From Pseudarthrobacter siccitolerans (GTDB lineage: Bacteria; Actinomycetota; Actinomycetes; Actinomycetales; Micrococcaceae): a stretch of 64,000 bases of DNA. The position numbers and the translations under genes are program-made. The stretch lies in assembly GCF_001046895.1 (NCBI RefSeq), contig NZ_CAQI01000048.1, positions 1-64,000 on the forward strand, in the 5' to 3' direction. The notes under the pieces are model-generated. The model did not search any database. It saw only the letters and a program-made list of their open reading frames with translations, and was not told the DNA's origin. Numbering within the stretch: position 1 is the first letter of the stretch; each line of letters opens with the position of its first letter. Shown here piece after piece: positions 8,154-17,145 of the stretch.

Positions 8154-9731
8154 TCAGGTAAGTGTTGAGACGGATAGCTTCAGTATCGTTGCCGGGCCGC
8201 CCTCGGCCGAGAGCCAGTTCTCCCCATGTTCGGCGTCAGGGAAGATGAGGTCCGTCAGGACCACCTTGCCGTCCTGCGCGAATACCTCAACTGAGCAATG
8301 GTCGACGACGATCTGCAGCTTGAGCACGCCGTCCTCGAGTACCAGCGGGGCTGATTCCATGGATGGGAACTTCTCGTGGAAGCCTGTGTTGCCCGATTGA
8401 CGGCGGTCCAGGACCAGCCGGGCGCTGGCAGTGTTGTAGCTAAGAACAGTGCCCTCGCTCCCGTCGTGGCCCCCGAAGAGGCGGAGACCAACACGTTCGG
8501 AGGCGCCGGGCACGATCTCGGCGTCAATGATCTGTGCGCTGCCGGGCACCGCATCCGGCAACCGGCGGGCTGAGTTCCGCAGCTCAAAAGTGCCGGCGTT
8601 CAGCTGCTCCTCGGAAGCGAGTAACGCTCCCCCAGGCTGGGCCAGGACCGGTTGCTGGACCAGCCGGGCGGAGCCGTTGACTTCTGTCAGCCGCACCTCG
8701 CGGGCAAGGGTCATCGAGGACCGCCAAGGAGCGGTGGGCAGGTGGTTGGCGTAGTCCCAGTTGTTCATCCAGCCAATGACGATCCGCCGGCCATCCGGTG
8801 CATTGCTGAAGGACACCGAGGCGTAGCAGTCGCGTCCCCAGTCCAGCCACAAGCACTGCTGCAAGGCTGCCGAGCGCGCCTCCGGGTCGGGGAGGGAACT
8901 GAGCCCGCCAGGCGCCACGAGTGACCCGGGCTCGGGAACGAACCGGACGCCGTCGAAATGCCCCACGAAGTACTGGCCGCCGGACCCTCCCGCCACGGCA
9001 CCCGGATTAACGTTGACGATCAGTACCCATTTGATGTTGTCCGGGTCTCCGTCCACCGCCAGGGGAAAGAGGTCCGGGCACTCCCATTCGCCGGCGTCGG
9101 CGTTAGCCGGGCCGAAGTCGCTGAGGAACTCCCAGGTCTTAAGGTCTTCGGAACGGTAGAGCACCACCGTCTGGTGCTGCGCTTCGACGGCGACCATCAC
9201 CCAATAGTCTCCGGCCTCCCCCTGGTAGCGGAAGACTTTGGGATCGCGGAAGTGCGCCGAGTTTCGGGTGAGGACGGGGTTGCCTTCATACTTCCGCCAC
9301 GTCATTCCTGCGTCCGTGCTGTAGGCCAGGGACTGGGCCTGCGTACCGTTGTATTCTGACGCGGCCTTGTAGGCGCTGGTGTAGATGGCGACGAGGGCAG
9401 GTGCTTCCGCGGTGCCGAAACCGGACGTGTTGCCGTGGTCCACCACCACGCTGCCGGAGAAGATGTCCTCGTTCCCGTCGCAAGCAATGGCTACAGGGTG
9501 TTCCGTCCAATGCAGCAGATCGCGGGAGGTGGCGTGGCCCCAGGACATGTTGCCCCAGACATTGCCGTACGGGTTGTTCTGGAAGAAGAGGTGGTAGAGG
9601 CCGTCGTGGAAAACCAGGCCGTTGGGATCGTTCAGCCAGGTGTCCCTTGCCGTGAAGTGGATGGCAGGCCGGAAGCCGGAGGTCTCGGCCGGGGCTGTTT
9701 CCAGGCGTGCGGCATCTAGGTAACTGGACAT
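8154..9731 (-). CDS. GH32 beta-fructosidase (cytoplasmic)
   Basis: A 525-residue glycoside hydrolase of family 32 (exo-inulinase, levanase or sucrose-type beta-fructofuranosidase). The three catalytic motifs are present: WLNDPNG with nucleophile D35, FRDPKVF with the transition-state stabiliser D163, and EWECPDLF with acid/base E217, followed by a beta-sandwich domain with DHCSVEVFAQDGK near the end. There is no signal peptide, so it acts on imported oligosaccharide. RBS GAGGAA precedes the ATG. It sits in the fructan operon between lacI and the kinase and probably splits inulobiose or short fructo-oligosaccharides to fructose. Confidence 0.93.
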   Translation of the reverse strand: MSSYLDAARLETAPAETSGFRPAIHFTARDTWLNDPNGLVFHDGLYHLFFQNNPYGNVWGNMSWGHATSRDLLHWTEHPVAIACDGNEDIFSGSVVVDHGNTSGFGTAEAPALVAIYTSAYKAASEYNGTQAQSLAYSTDAGMTWRKYEGNPVLTRNSAHFRDPKVFRYQGEAGDYWVMVAVEAQHQTVVLYRSEDLKTWEFLSDFGPANADAGEWECPDLFPLAVDGDPDNIKWVLIVNVNPGAVAGGSGGQYFVGHFDGVRFVPEPGSLVAPGGLSSLPDPEARSAALQQCLWLDWGRDCYASVSFSNAPDGRRIVIGWMNNWDYANHLPTAPWRSSMTLAREVRLTEVNGSARLVQQPVLAQPGGALLASEEQLNAGTFELRNSARRLPDAVPGSAQIIDAEIVPGASERVGLRLFGGHDGSEGTVLSYNTASARLVLDRRQSGNTGFHEKFPSMESAPLVLEDGVLKLQIVVDHCSVEVFAQDGKVVLTDLIFPDAEHGENWLSAEGGPATILKLSVSTLT

Positions 9732-9783
9732 GTGGTGCGTTCCTCTTGGGACGTTGAAAGGGGGAAAGTGGAAGGGCAGGCTG

Positions 9784-10827
9784 CTACTGTAGCGGCGCCG
9801 CGATGGAATCGCGGGTCACGAGGGGGCAGCCCAGAATGGTCGGGTGGAGTGCCATGAGAGACAGGTCGGTCTTCCCCTCGACGGCGTCAATCAGGTGCTC
9901 GGTGGCCCATGCCCCCATCTCGTAATGGGGCAGGGCCACGGTGGTGAGGCCCGGGTGGAGGTTGGCGGCGATCAGTTCCTGGTCATCGAAGCCCACTACT
10001 GAAAGGTCGGCAGGAATGCTGAGGCCCAACTCGCCAGCGGCGCGGTAGGCACCCATCGCCATCCGGTCGTTGTAGCAGAACAGTGCCGTAGGCCGGTCAT
10101 CCCGGGACAGGATCCGGCGGGCCGCCTCATAGCCGCCGTGCACCTCGGAGACCTCGGACTCGACGGGTGCCGCACCGCCGTCGAGTCCTGCTTCGGCCAG
10201 CGTGGTCCGGAAGGCATGGAGCCGCTGGCGGGTCGCGGGGACGTCGTCGGTGTTGTTAAGGAAGCCGATCCGCCGGTGCCCGGCCGCGAGCAAAGCCTGC
10301 ACAGCGGTGCGGGCACCGCCTTCCTCGTCCGGGATGACGGCGGTGATGTTTCCGCCGGCGGCCACCGAGTCCACCAGGACCGAGGGAACGCTGCCGAGAT
10401 TGGCCGGCAGCTCCACGATGCGGTGGTACATGGTGGCATAGAGGATGCCGTCCACCCGGCGTTCCAGGAGGGCCTCGACGTCGTCCCGCCGGGATTCGAG
10501 GCTGGCTGAGCCGGAGGTGTTGATGATCATGAGGTTGTACCCCCGGGCTTTGGCAGCCTCCTCCGCACCGAGGATGATCCGGCCGGCGTGGGGCGTGGTG
10601 GCGATGTCCTCGCTCACCAGGCCCAGCATGCCCGTCCTCTGGGTGCGAAGGGCTTGGGCCAGGCGGTTTGGCCCGTACCCCAGTTGTTCCGCCGCGGACC
10701 GGACCTTGTCCCTGGTTTCGGGGCTGATCCGGGCATAGGCCACTTCATTGAGGACGTGGGAGACGGTCGTCACGGACACGCCGGCGGCGGTGGCCACGTC
10801 CTTGATCCCGATGTTCTTGTTGCTCAT
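9784..10827 (-). CDS. LacI-family repressor of the fructan operon
   Basis: A 347-residue LacI/GalR regulator. The N-terminal helix-turn-helix and hinge are textbook: IKDVATAAGVSVTTVSHVLN, then LGYGPNRLAQALRTQRT. A periplasmic-binding-protein-like sugar domain follows, with TALFCYNDRMAMGAYRAAGE. It is encoded inside the operon, between the ABC importer and GH32. A 17-bp perfect inverted repeat at the start of the operon is a good operator candidate, so the protein probably autoregulates the whole cluster in response to a fructose-containing sugar (inference). Confidence 0.93.
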   Translation of the reverse strand: MSNKNIGIKDVATAAGVSVTTVSHVLNEVAYARISPETRDKVRSAAEQLGYGPNRLAQALRTQRTGMLGLVSEDIATTPHAGRIILGAEEAAKARGYNLMIINTSGSASLESRRDDVEALLERRVDGILYATMYHRIVELPANLGSVPSVLVDSVAAGGNITAVIPDEEGGARTAVQALLAAGHRRIGFLNNTDDVPATRQRLHAFRTTLAEAGLDGGAAPVESEVSEVHGGYEAARRILSRDDRPTALFCYNDRMAMGAYRAAGELGLSIPADLSVVGFDDQELIAANLHPGLTTVALPHYEMGAWATEHLIDAVEGKTDLSLMALHPTILGCPLVTRDSIAAPLQ

Positions 10828-10896
10828 CTGTCTCCCACGTCCTTATGGTCGGTGATGCCCCTGGGCGTCATCAGTAGGCTACTGGTTATTGGTGGT

Positions 10897-11850
10897 CTAG
10901 CCCTTGACCGCGCCGAGCGTCATGCCTGCGACGATCTTGCGCTGCAAAAGCAGGGTCAGGAGGATGACCGGGATGGAGTACACGGCGGCCAGGGCCGTCA
11001 TGGATCCCCAGTCCAGGCCGAACTGGGTCTGGAAGTTCGCGATCACCACTGGCGTTGTCTGGGAGCGGATGGCCGTCATCAGGAGTGCGAACAGGAACTC
11101 GTTCCAGGAGGCCAGGAAGGCGAAGATCGCGGTGACCGCGATGCCGCCGGACACTACCGGGATTACCACCCGCCACAGGGCTCCGAGGCGGCTGCAACCG
11201 TCCACGGTTGCCGCTTCCTCCAGGTCCTTGGGCACCGCTTCGAAGAAGCTGGACATCAGCCAGATCGAGAGCGGCAGCGAGATGGTGGTATGCGCGATGG
11301 ACAGTGCGATCGGTGTATCGGACAGGCCCATGGAGGCCATCATCGAGGCCAGCGGAATGCCGATGGCCACCGGCGGCACCATGCGGGTGACCAGCGCAGC
11401 CATGATGAAGATCCGGCCGCTCAGGGTCTTGTACCTGGTGATGCCGTAGGCCGCGGGTACCGCCAGCACCAGTGACAACAGGGTGCTGATGATGGCCGTC
11501 TGGATGCTGTTGATGAAGGACGCCACCACACCGCTGCGGCCCAACGCGTTGGTGTAGTTCTCCAGCGTCCACTCCCGCGGGAGGATGGTGGGCGGCACCG
11601 CGATGGTATCGATGGGCGTCTTGAAGGAGGTGAAAAGCAGGTACAGGAACGGGAACCCGTAGAGCACCATCGCCACGGCGAGGAGGACCCACAGCAGGGT
11701 CCTGGTGCTGCGGCGGCCCGCTTCCAGGCCTTCGCGGTTGACGCCGCGGCGCTTCCGGCCGCTGCTGCCTCCGGAGGTTGGCACGGAAGGTCCTGCAACC
11801 GCCGCAGGTGACTTCCCGCCGTCGTGCGTTGTTTTTTCAGCGACGCGCAT
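10897..11850 (-). CDS. Carbohydrate ABC transporter permease, MalG type
   Basis: A 317-residue inner-membrane permease of the carbohydrate-uptake-1 family. After a basic cytoplasmic tail of about 45 residues come six hydrophobic segments. The EAA loop EEAATVDGCSRLGALWRVVIP, which docks the ATPase, is at about residues 222-242. It overlaps the upstream permease by one base and precedes lacI. No ATPase gene is present in the cluster, so a shared MsiK-type ATPase encoded elsewhere is expected, as is common for actinobacterial sugar importers. Confidence 0.92.
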   Translation of the reverse strand: MRVAEKTTHDGGKSPAAVAGPSVPTSGGSSGRKRRGVNREGLEAGRRSTRTLLWVLLAVAMVLYGFPFLYLLFTSFKTPIDTIAVPPTILPREWTLENYTNALGRSGVVASFINSIQTAIISTLLSLVLAVPAAYGITRYKTLSGRIFIMAALVTRMVPPVAIGIPLASMMASMGLSDTPIALSIAHTTISLPLSIWLMSSFFEAVPKDLEEAATVDGCSRLGALWRVVIPVVSGGIAVTAIFAFLASWNEFLFALLMTAIRSQTTPVVIANFQTQFGLDWGSMTALAAVYSIPVILLTLLLQRKIVAGMTLGAVKG

Positions 11851-12737
11851 CAGTTGTCCTTTCCTGGCCGCCAGATGGTGGACACCGCGACGAACGCGAC
11901 GGCGAGCATGGCCAGCAGGTAGAGGGTGCCCATGGCGCTGGCCAGTCCGGGGTCGCCGAACCGGATCATGGTCCGGTAGATCAGCAGGCTCATGGTTTCC
12001 GAGGCGGACTGCGGGCCGCCGTTGGTTTGGATGAGGATGGTGTCGAAGGCCCGGGCCGCGTCGATTCCGCGGACCACGAGGGCCACGGCGATCACCGGCC
12101 GCAGCAGGGGCAGGATGATGCGGAACAGCATGGCCGGGGCGCGTGCGCCGTCGAGGCGGGCGGCTTCAATCAGGTCACCCGGGATGTTCTGCAGCCCGGC
12201 GAAGAGCACCAGGCACATAAAGGACGTGGTCAGCCAAATGTCCGGAATGGCCACGGAGTAGAGCACGATGTTCGGATCCGAGAGCCAGCCGATCTGGTTG
12301 GGGTTGGACAGGATGCCGGCCTGGTGCAGGAGGGTTCCGATGAGGCCGAAGTTGTCGATCATCAGGAACTTCCAGAGAAGGCCTGCCACGATGGGGGCGA
12401 TCATCAGCGGGTACATAAAGACGGTCCGCCAGATTTGCGAGCTTTTGCCCAGCGTGGTGAACAGCAGTGCCATGCCCAGGCCGAGGGCGAATTCGAGCGT
12501 GACCACCACCAGGGTGTAGGCCAGGGTCCGCCAGCCGGCGCCGACAAAGGCTTCGGAGGCGAAGGCCCGGACGTAGTTGTCCAGGCCCACGAAGTCCCGG
12601 GGACCGCCGGCGATCGGTGAGATCTTGAAGAAGCTGTCCGCCACGAGGCGGAACAGCGGGAATGCGACAAACACTGCCAGGAACAGCGCCGCTGGTGTCA
12701 TCAGGAACAATGCGAAGCGGCGATCGGAGATGCGCAC
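11850..12737 (-). CDS. Carbohydrate ABC transporter permease, MalF type
   Basis: A 295-residue permease partner with six predicted membrane segments, beginning ALFLMTPAALFLAVFVAFPLF. The EAA loop EAARLDGARAPAMLFRIILP lies at about residues 191-210. It is encoded 80 bp after the binding-protein gene and overlaps the second permease by one base. With the lipoprotein and MalG-type subunit it forms the importer for the fructan breakdown product handled by this operon. Confidence 0.92.
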   Translation of the reverse strand: MRISDRRFALFLMTPAALFLAVFVAFPLFRLVADSFFKISPIAGGPRDFVGLDNYVRAFASEAFVGAGWRTLAYTLVVVTLEFALGLGMALLFTTLGKSSQIWRTVFMYPLMIAPIVAGLLWKFLMIDNFGLIGTLLHQAGILSNPNQIGWLSDPNIVLYSVAIPDIWLTTSFMCLVLFAGLQNIPGDLIEAARLDGARAPAMLFRIILPLLRPVIAVALVVRGIDAARAFDTILIQTNGGPQSASETMSLLIYRTMIRFGDPGLASAMGTLYLLAMLAVAFVAVSTIWRPGKDN

Positions 12738-12817
12738 GGTTTTCTCTTCCGCTGGTTGGGGCCGCGGCCGGCACCGGACTTGCTGTGCCTGTTCGGCAGG
12801 TGCCGGCCGCGGGGGTC

Positions 12818-14095
12818 TTACTTGACGAGGTCCTCGATCTGCTTCTTGGCATCAGCGAGGAGGGTGGCGGAGTCACCGCCGGCTACGGCTTTCTGCAGCA
12901 TGGGAACCAGGACGGTGTCCACGATCTGCTGCCACTTCTCGGTGGCCGGGCGTGTGGCCGTCGCCGTCCCGTTCAGGGTTTCGATCAGCGGGCCGAAGCT
13001 TTCATAACCTTCCTTGTCCTGGTACTTCTCAAAGGCGGAGATGCGGGAAGCCAGGCCGAGGCTGGATTCGATGCCCATGCTGTTGTTGTCGTAAGCGCAC
13101 TTGATGAACTTCTTGGCAGCATCGGCATTCTTGGTTGCCTTCGGGACGGTGAGGTACCAGGGCCCCGGGACGCCGCCGATGCCGGCAGATCCGGCGATCA
13201 TCGGAGCGGTACCCACCTTGCCGGCCACCGGTGAATCCTTGGGGATTTGCCGGTAGGCGTGGGCCCAGAAGCGGGTCATGGCGGTCTTGCCCTGGTTGAA
13301 CAGGTTCTGGGCGGCGGCCCAGTCAACCTGCGCGGCACCGGACGGAGCGGACTTGACCAGGCTGACGTAGAAGTCCAGGGCTTCCTTGTGCGCGGCGTTG
13401 TCGATGACCACCTTGTCGCCGTCCAGGACCATGGGCGAGCCGGCCTGCAGGACGTGGGCGAGCCATTCTGTTTCCACGCCGCCCTTCACGTCCGTGCCGT
13501 ACATGCCGTCCTTGGTGAAGAATTCGGCGATGTCCTGGTACTGCTTCCAGGTGGTGGGGGCGGCCAGCTCGTAGCCGTACTTGGCCTGGAAGTCGGCCTT
13601 GTTCTTGGCGTCCTCGAAGAGGTCCTTGCGGTAGAGGATGATCTCGGCGTTGGTCCACGCCGGGAGGCCGATGAAGTGGCCGTCCACGTTCGCTTCCTTG
13701 ACGAGGGCGGGGAAGATGTCCTTCTTAGCCTCGTCAGTGAAGATTTCATCGATGGGCTGGACAGCGTCCTTGAAGCTGGGCAGCCAGACGGAGTCCAGGG
13801 CCGCGACGTCGAAGGAGACGTTGCCGGAGGAGAATTCGCTGGAGAGGCGGTTGAACATGCCGTCGTAGGGCAGTTCGACGAAGTTGACACTGACTCCGGC
13901 GTCCTTTTTGCACTGTTCGGCGACACCGGTCAGTTCGGCTTTGCCGCCTGCTTCGACGAGGACGTTGACGGTGCTGGCGCCGGCGCTACCCGTGGTGGAC
14001 GGGCCCCCTGCGCCGCACCCGGTGGCTGCCAGTGCCACGGCGGTGCAGATGCCGCCGATGGTGACGAACCTGTTGATGGTCTTTCGAGTGGACAT
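12818..14095 (-). CDS. Sugar ABC transporter substrate-binding lipoprotein
   Basis: A 425-residue extracellular binding protein of the family-1 solute-binding group. The signal sequence ends in the lipobox LAATGC with the lipidated cysteine at residue 27, followed by a Gly/Ser-rich linker. The mature part shows the expected VNVLVEAGGKAELTGVAEQC and a C-terminal WQQIVDTVLVPML helix. The ATG at 14095 gives a perfect lipoprotein signal; the frame runs 14 codons further upstream without support. It is the first gene of the operon, behind a TTGACA promoter and a putative LacI operator. Difructose anhydride or inulobiose is the inferred ligand. Confidence 0.92.
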   Translation of the reverse strand: MSTRKTINRFVTIGGICTAVALAATGCGAGGPSTTGSAGASTVNVLVEAGGKAELTGVAEQCKKDAGVSVNFVELPYDGMFNRLSSEFSSGNVSFDVAALDSVWLPSFKDAVQPIDEIFTDEAKKDIFPALVKEANVDGHFIGLPAWTNAEIILYRKDLFEDAKNKADFQAKYGYELAAPTTWKQYQDIAEFFTKDGMYGTDVKGGVETEWLAHVLQAGSPMVLDGDKVVIDNAAHKEALDFYVSLVKSAPSGAAQVDWAAAQNLFNQGKTAMTRFWAHAYRQIPKDSPVAGKVGTAPMIAGSAGIGGVPGPWYLTVPKATKNADAAKKFIKCAYDNNSMGIESSLGLASRISAFEKYQDKEGYESFGPLIETLNGTATATRPATEKWQQIVDTVLVPMLQKAVAGGDSATLLADAKKQIEDLVK

Positions 14096-14153
14096 CGCTG
14101 TCGACTCACTTTCTCTCGAACGGAAAGGGCGAGACAATGCTTGGGGTGAAAAA

Positions 14154-14170
14154 TCGTTTTGCTAAAACGA
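14154..14170. promoter_or_regulatory. Putative LacI-family operator
   Basis: TCGTTTTGCTAAAACGA is a perfect inverted repeat (7-bp arms, 3-bp centre). It begins about ten bases downstream of the -10 box of the fructan operon promoter, where it would cover the start of transcription. A second LacI-like core AAACGTTT occurs at 14230-14237. Confidence 0.6.
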
Positions 14171-14179
14171 CTTGGCACC

Positions 14180-14209
14180 AAGATACGGCCACCTTTTGGG
14201 AGGTGTCAA
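14180..14209 (-). promoter_or_regulatory. Promoter of the fructan/DFA operon
   Basis: Reading leftward, -35 TTGACA (14204-14209, perfect consensus) and -10 TATCTT (14180-14185) are separated by 18 bp. It lies 85 bp upstream of the binding-protein start, with the putative operator immediately downstream. Confidence 0.65.
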
Positions 14210-14387
14210 GCGTCACTTTCCATCTGAAGAAACGTTTTGGCATTTTGGCAGCTAAAACTGGCGCTTCCGGGGCGCGCCAGGCCGAAGATCGGAACACCCC
14301 GAATCCCTACTACAAAAGTAGTGACACCCCGTGGAGAAAGTAGTACCTTGTGCTTACGATCGCTGGGGAGCTTCAAAGGAGAACCCC

Positions 14388-14831
14388 GTGCCAGCAACAG
14401 AAGAAAGCGTGGTCATCAGCCGGCCGATCCAGGAGGTCTTCGATTTCTTGGCGGATTTTGAGAACCTTTCGGCCTTCGATGCCTTCGTCACTGCGTCCGG
14501 ACAGGTTGGGGACGGACCACCGGGGTTGGGAACGCGAGGTCGGGGAACCAGCCGCTACATGGGCCACCAGTTTGACTGGATGGTGGAGTTCACCGAATTC
14601 GAGCCGCCCCGGCGGATGGTGTCCCGCTCGGTCGAAGGAAAGCGCGACGTAACTGCGACCTTCACCTTGGAACCGGCCGGTGACGGCACCCGTGTCACGG
14701 AACGGATTGAAACCGCAGCGATGGGTGGCCTCCTGGGCAGGCTGCCTGATCCACTGGTGAACCGGCTGCTGGGCCGGTCTCTCCGTGGCAACCTCAAAAC
14801 CCTGGGCCGGGTGCTGGCAGAAAACGCCTGA
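14388..14831 (+). CDS. SRPBCC-family protein
   Basis: A 147-residue protein of the START/SRPBCC helix-grip fold. The N-terminal SVVISRPIQEVFDFLADFEN is the typical first strand and helix, and TATFTLEPAGDGTRVTERIE is the family's paired late strands. The GTG at 14388 is preceded by AAAGGAG at ideal spacing and is preferred to the longer frame. It is followed 85 bp later by a GntR regulator on the same strand. Such proteins bind hydrophobic ligands or act as polyketide-cyclase-like enzymes; nothing here identifies the ligand. Confidence 0.85.
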   Translation: MPATEESVVISRPIQEVFDFLADFENLSAFDAFVTASGQVGDGPPGLGTRGRGTSRYMGHQFDWMVEFTEFEPPRRMVSRSVEGKRDVTATFTLEPAGDGTRVTERIETAAMGGLLGRLPDPLVNRLLGRSLRGNLKTLGRVLAENA

Positions 14832-14915
14832 ATCCTGAACCACCCGGGACACTTGTCCGACGAACACGTCACACCGGTAGGCTGGAGTTTCCACATCCAG
14901 TAAGCGAGGCATAAC

Positions 14916-15698
14916 GTGCACCAGGACGCCGCCCGGTTCCTGTCCCAGCCGGTGGCCGCCCAGCCCGGCTCACCCCTCCGCGTCGCGGTGTACTCCCGGA
15001 TCGCCGAGGCCATCCGCAACGGCCTCCTCACGCCCGGCTCCATGATCCCCACCGAAACCGAACTCGGGGCCGACATGAAAGTCAGCCGCACGGTGGTCCG
15101 CGAGGCCCTCATGCTGCTTGAGGAGGACGGCCTGATCAGGGCGAGGCGCGGCGTCGGACGCTTCGTCTCGGACACACTCCCCCGCATCGGTATCGAACGC
15201 ATCCGCCCGTTCGAGGAAGTCCTTGCCGGCCCGGGGCAGCAACTCGAGGTCAAGCGCATCCAGGTGGTCCGCCAGCCGGCGTCCGAATTCGCCGCGCCCG
15301 GCGTCGGAATCGAGCCGGGCAGCGACACCTGGCTCTGGGAATCCGTCCTGATCCGCGACGGCGAGGCCATCGCCCATTTGCAGGAAAACATCTCGGCCCA
15401 GCCCGTCAGCCTCGGCAGCAGTCCTGCCGCACCCCTGGAGATAGAGGACGACGGCGGCACCACCCTGCTTGCCTCGCTCAACAAACAGCTGGGCCGGCTG
15501 CCCGGGCCCGGCGAGTGCCAGATCAGCCTCAGCCAGGTGGGCCCCAGCCGCGCCAAGCTGCTGGACCTGCGCCCGTCCGATCCCGTGCTGGTCCTCACCC
15601 AGTACGTCAGGTACGGCAACCAGCCGTTCTACCTGGCCAAGTGCCTGATCGCCGCCCGGGCCGGCCACCTTTCGGTGATGCAGTCGCTGCAGTCCTGA
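14916..15698 (+). CDS. GntR-family regulator with UTRA domain
   Basis: A 260-residue GntR/HutC-type repressor starting at GTG. The winged helix-turn-helix spans about residues 25-90 (VYSRIAEAIRNGLLTPGSMI, then TELGADMKVSRTVVREALML). The UTRA ligand domain follows and ends ARAGHLSVMQ. No clear operon partner is adjacent. HutC-type regulators bind short palindromes with a TA-rich centre; one such site lies in the nucleoside-locus divergent promoter 5 kb away, which is a possible but unproven target. A near copy of its last 14 codons is found at 44783-44827. Confidence 0.9.
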   Translation: MHQDAARFLSQPVAAQPGSPLRVAVYSRIAEAIRNGLLTPGSMIPTETELGADMKVSRTVVREALMLLEEDGLIRARRGVGRFVSDTLPRIGIERIRPFEEVLAGPGQQLEVKRIQVVRQPASEFAAPGVGIEPGSDTWLWESVLIRDGEAIAHLQENISAQPVSLGSSPAAPLEIEDDGGTTLLASLNKQLGRLPGPGECQISLSQVGPSRAKLLDLRPSDPVLVLTQYVRYGNQPFYLAKCLIAARAGHLSVMQSLQS

Positions 15699-15716
15699 TC
15701 CGGTCCGCGCCCAGCG

Positions 15717-16973
15717 CTATGGGCAGCCACCCACCGCTTTACAGGCGTTGACCCTGCCGTATGCCCAGTAGGTTTCCTGGCCGGACTTCTTCTCCGAGGT
15801 AAGTTCGACCTTTTCACGCACTAGCTTCGGGCCGGCACCAGGATTCTTACTCCAGACAAGCGCGGCGGTAGCAGCCACAATCGGTGAGGACATGGACGTG
15901 CCGTTCCCGATGTCGTAGCTCAAGGCCCTTTTATTGGGCGCCCGGAGCGCGAAGTCGTGGTTCGGGAAGGTTGAGTAGACAGCGACTCCAGGCGCCGCAA
16001 CATCCACCCAACTGGCGCCGAACGTCGAGAAGGTCGCTTTGGCGTCATTGTTGTCCGTGGCGCCCACCGCGATGACGTTGGGGTACGCGGCGGGGTAGAT
16101 CTTGGTCTGGTTAGCGCCGTTGCCTGCCGCGGCAACCAGTACCGACCCCTTGTTCCAGGCGTTGTTCACGGCAGTCTCCAGCGTGCGCGACGACCGCACC
16201 CCGATGCTCATGTTGATCACCTTGGCACCATTGCTGACTGCCCAGTTGATCCCGCTGGCAAGGCCTGAGCTGGATCCAACGCCGCTGTCGTTCAGGACTT
16301 TGCCTGCCAGGATGGTGCAATCCGGGCAAACCCCGGCTACGCCCTCCTTGTTGTTCTGTGCAGCGGCGACGATGCCGGCCACATGGGTGCCGTGGCCGTA
16401 CTTGTCTTCGTTCGTGGTTGCACCGCTGAAATTGGCCCGTGCAACCACTTTGGGGTTGATGTCGGGATGGTCAAGGTCCACACCGGAATCCAGAACGGCA
16501 ACCTTGATGTCAGTGCCCTTTGCGAGGCTCCACGCTTCGACGGCATCGACATCGGCGTCCGCTTTTCCAGCAGCCACAGGTATCGGGTACTCCGGATTGT
16601 TGTTGCTGAACGGTTGACCCACGTTCTGCAGCGCGTATTGATAACCGAAAAGCGGATCATCGGTAGCAGGGGTTACTGTTTGGTCGGGTTCGGCGTACTC
16701 CACCGCCGGGTTCCGGCCCAGCGCGTCCACAAGCTGGAGTTCCTTGCCGGCCGGAACCTTGATGAGGTGCGCACCCGTGTCCCCGATCCCGGGCCCGTCA
16801 GTCAGCCCGTGCTGGCGCAAAACGCCGGCCGCCACAGCGTTGTCCCGGAACTTCACCATGATCTGCCCGGGAACGTGCGACGGATCAGGCGCCGCGTTAC
16901 CCACCACTGCCGGGTTGATTGCGCCAAACGCCAACACTGCCGCTGCGAAACCAGCAATCACAAGTCTTTTCAT
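15717..16973 (-). CDS. Secreted subtilisin-like serine protease (S8)
   Basis: A 418-residue pre-pro-subtilase. A signal peptide (residues 1-29) is followed by a propeptide with PGQIMVKFRDNAVAAGVLRQ, as in fervidolysin/thermitase relatives, then the catalytic domain: Asp in VAVLDSGVDLDHPD, His in GHGTHVAG, Ser in GTSMSSP. Cysteines in VCPDCTILAG and at the C-terminus may form disulfides. The ATG at 16973 gives a clean signal peptide; an in-frame GTG at 17021 is an alternative. It converges on the GntR gene with an 18-bp gap. A close paralogue is encoded at 36581-37831. Confidence 0.93.
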   Translation of the reverse strand: MKRLVIAGFAAAVLAFGAINPAVVGNAAPDPSHVPGQIMVKFRDNAVAAGVLRQHGLTDGPGIGDTGAHLIKVPAGKELQLVDALGRNPAVEYAEPDQTVTPATDDPLFGYQYALQNVGQPFSNNNPEYPIPVAAGKADADVDAVEAWSLAKGTDIKVAVLDSGVDLDHPDINPKVVARANFSGATTNEDKYGHGTHVAGIVAAAQNNKEGVAGVCPDCTILAGKVLNDSGVGSSSGLASGINWAVSNGAKVINMSIGVRSSRTLETAVNNAWNKGSVLVAAAGNGANQTKIYPAAYPNVIAVGATDNNDAKATFSTFGASWVDVAAPGVAVYSTFPNHDFALRAPNKRALSYDIGNGTSMSSPIVAATAALVWSKNPGAGPKLVREKVELTSEKKSGQETYWAYGRVNACKAVGGCP

Positions 16974-17145
16974 GGGGGAAATCTTGCTCCCACCCTGCAC
17001 CCGTTGGATAGAGAAACCCACAACATTTCCCTACCTAATCCCCCGCCGGACCGACCGACCATTGTGGGGCATTAGAGGCAAACGTTACGATGCTCGCGGG
17101 GAGAGGTGCTGGTCTCGCATTGACGAGCGCAAAGGGGCCCATCCA

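Noticed and set aside
10588..11475. Long rightward frame opposite the MalG-type permease and lacI
   Set aside because: Shadow of GC-rich coding on the other strand; His/Gly/Arg-rich translation without domain features.
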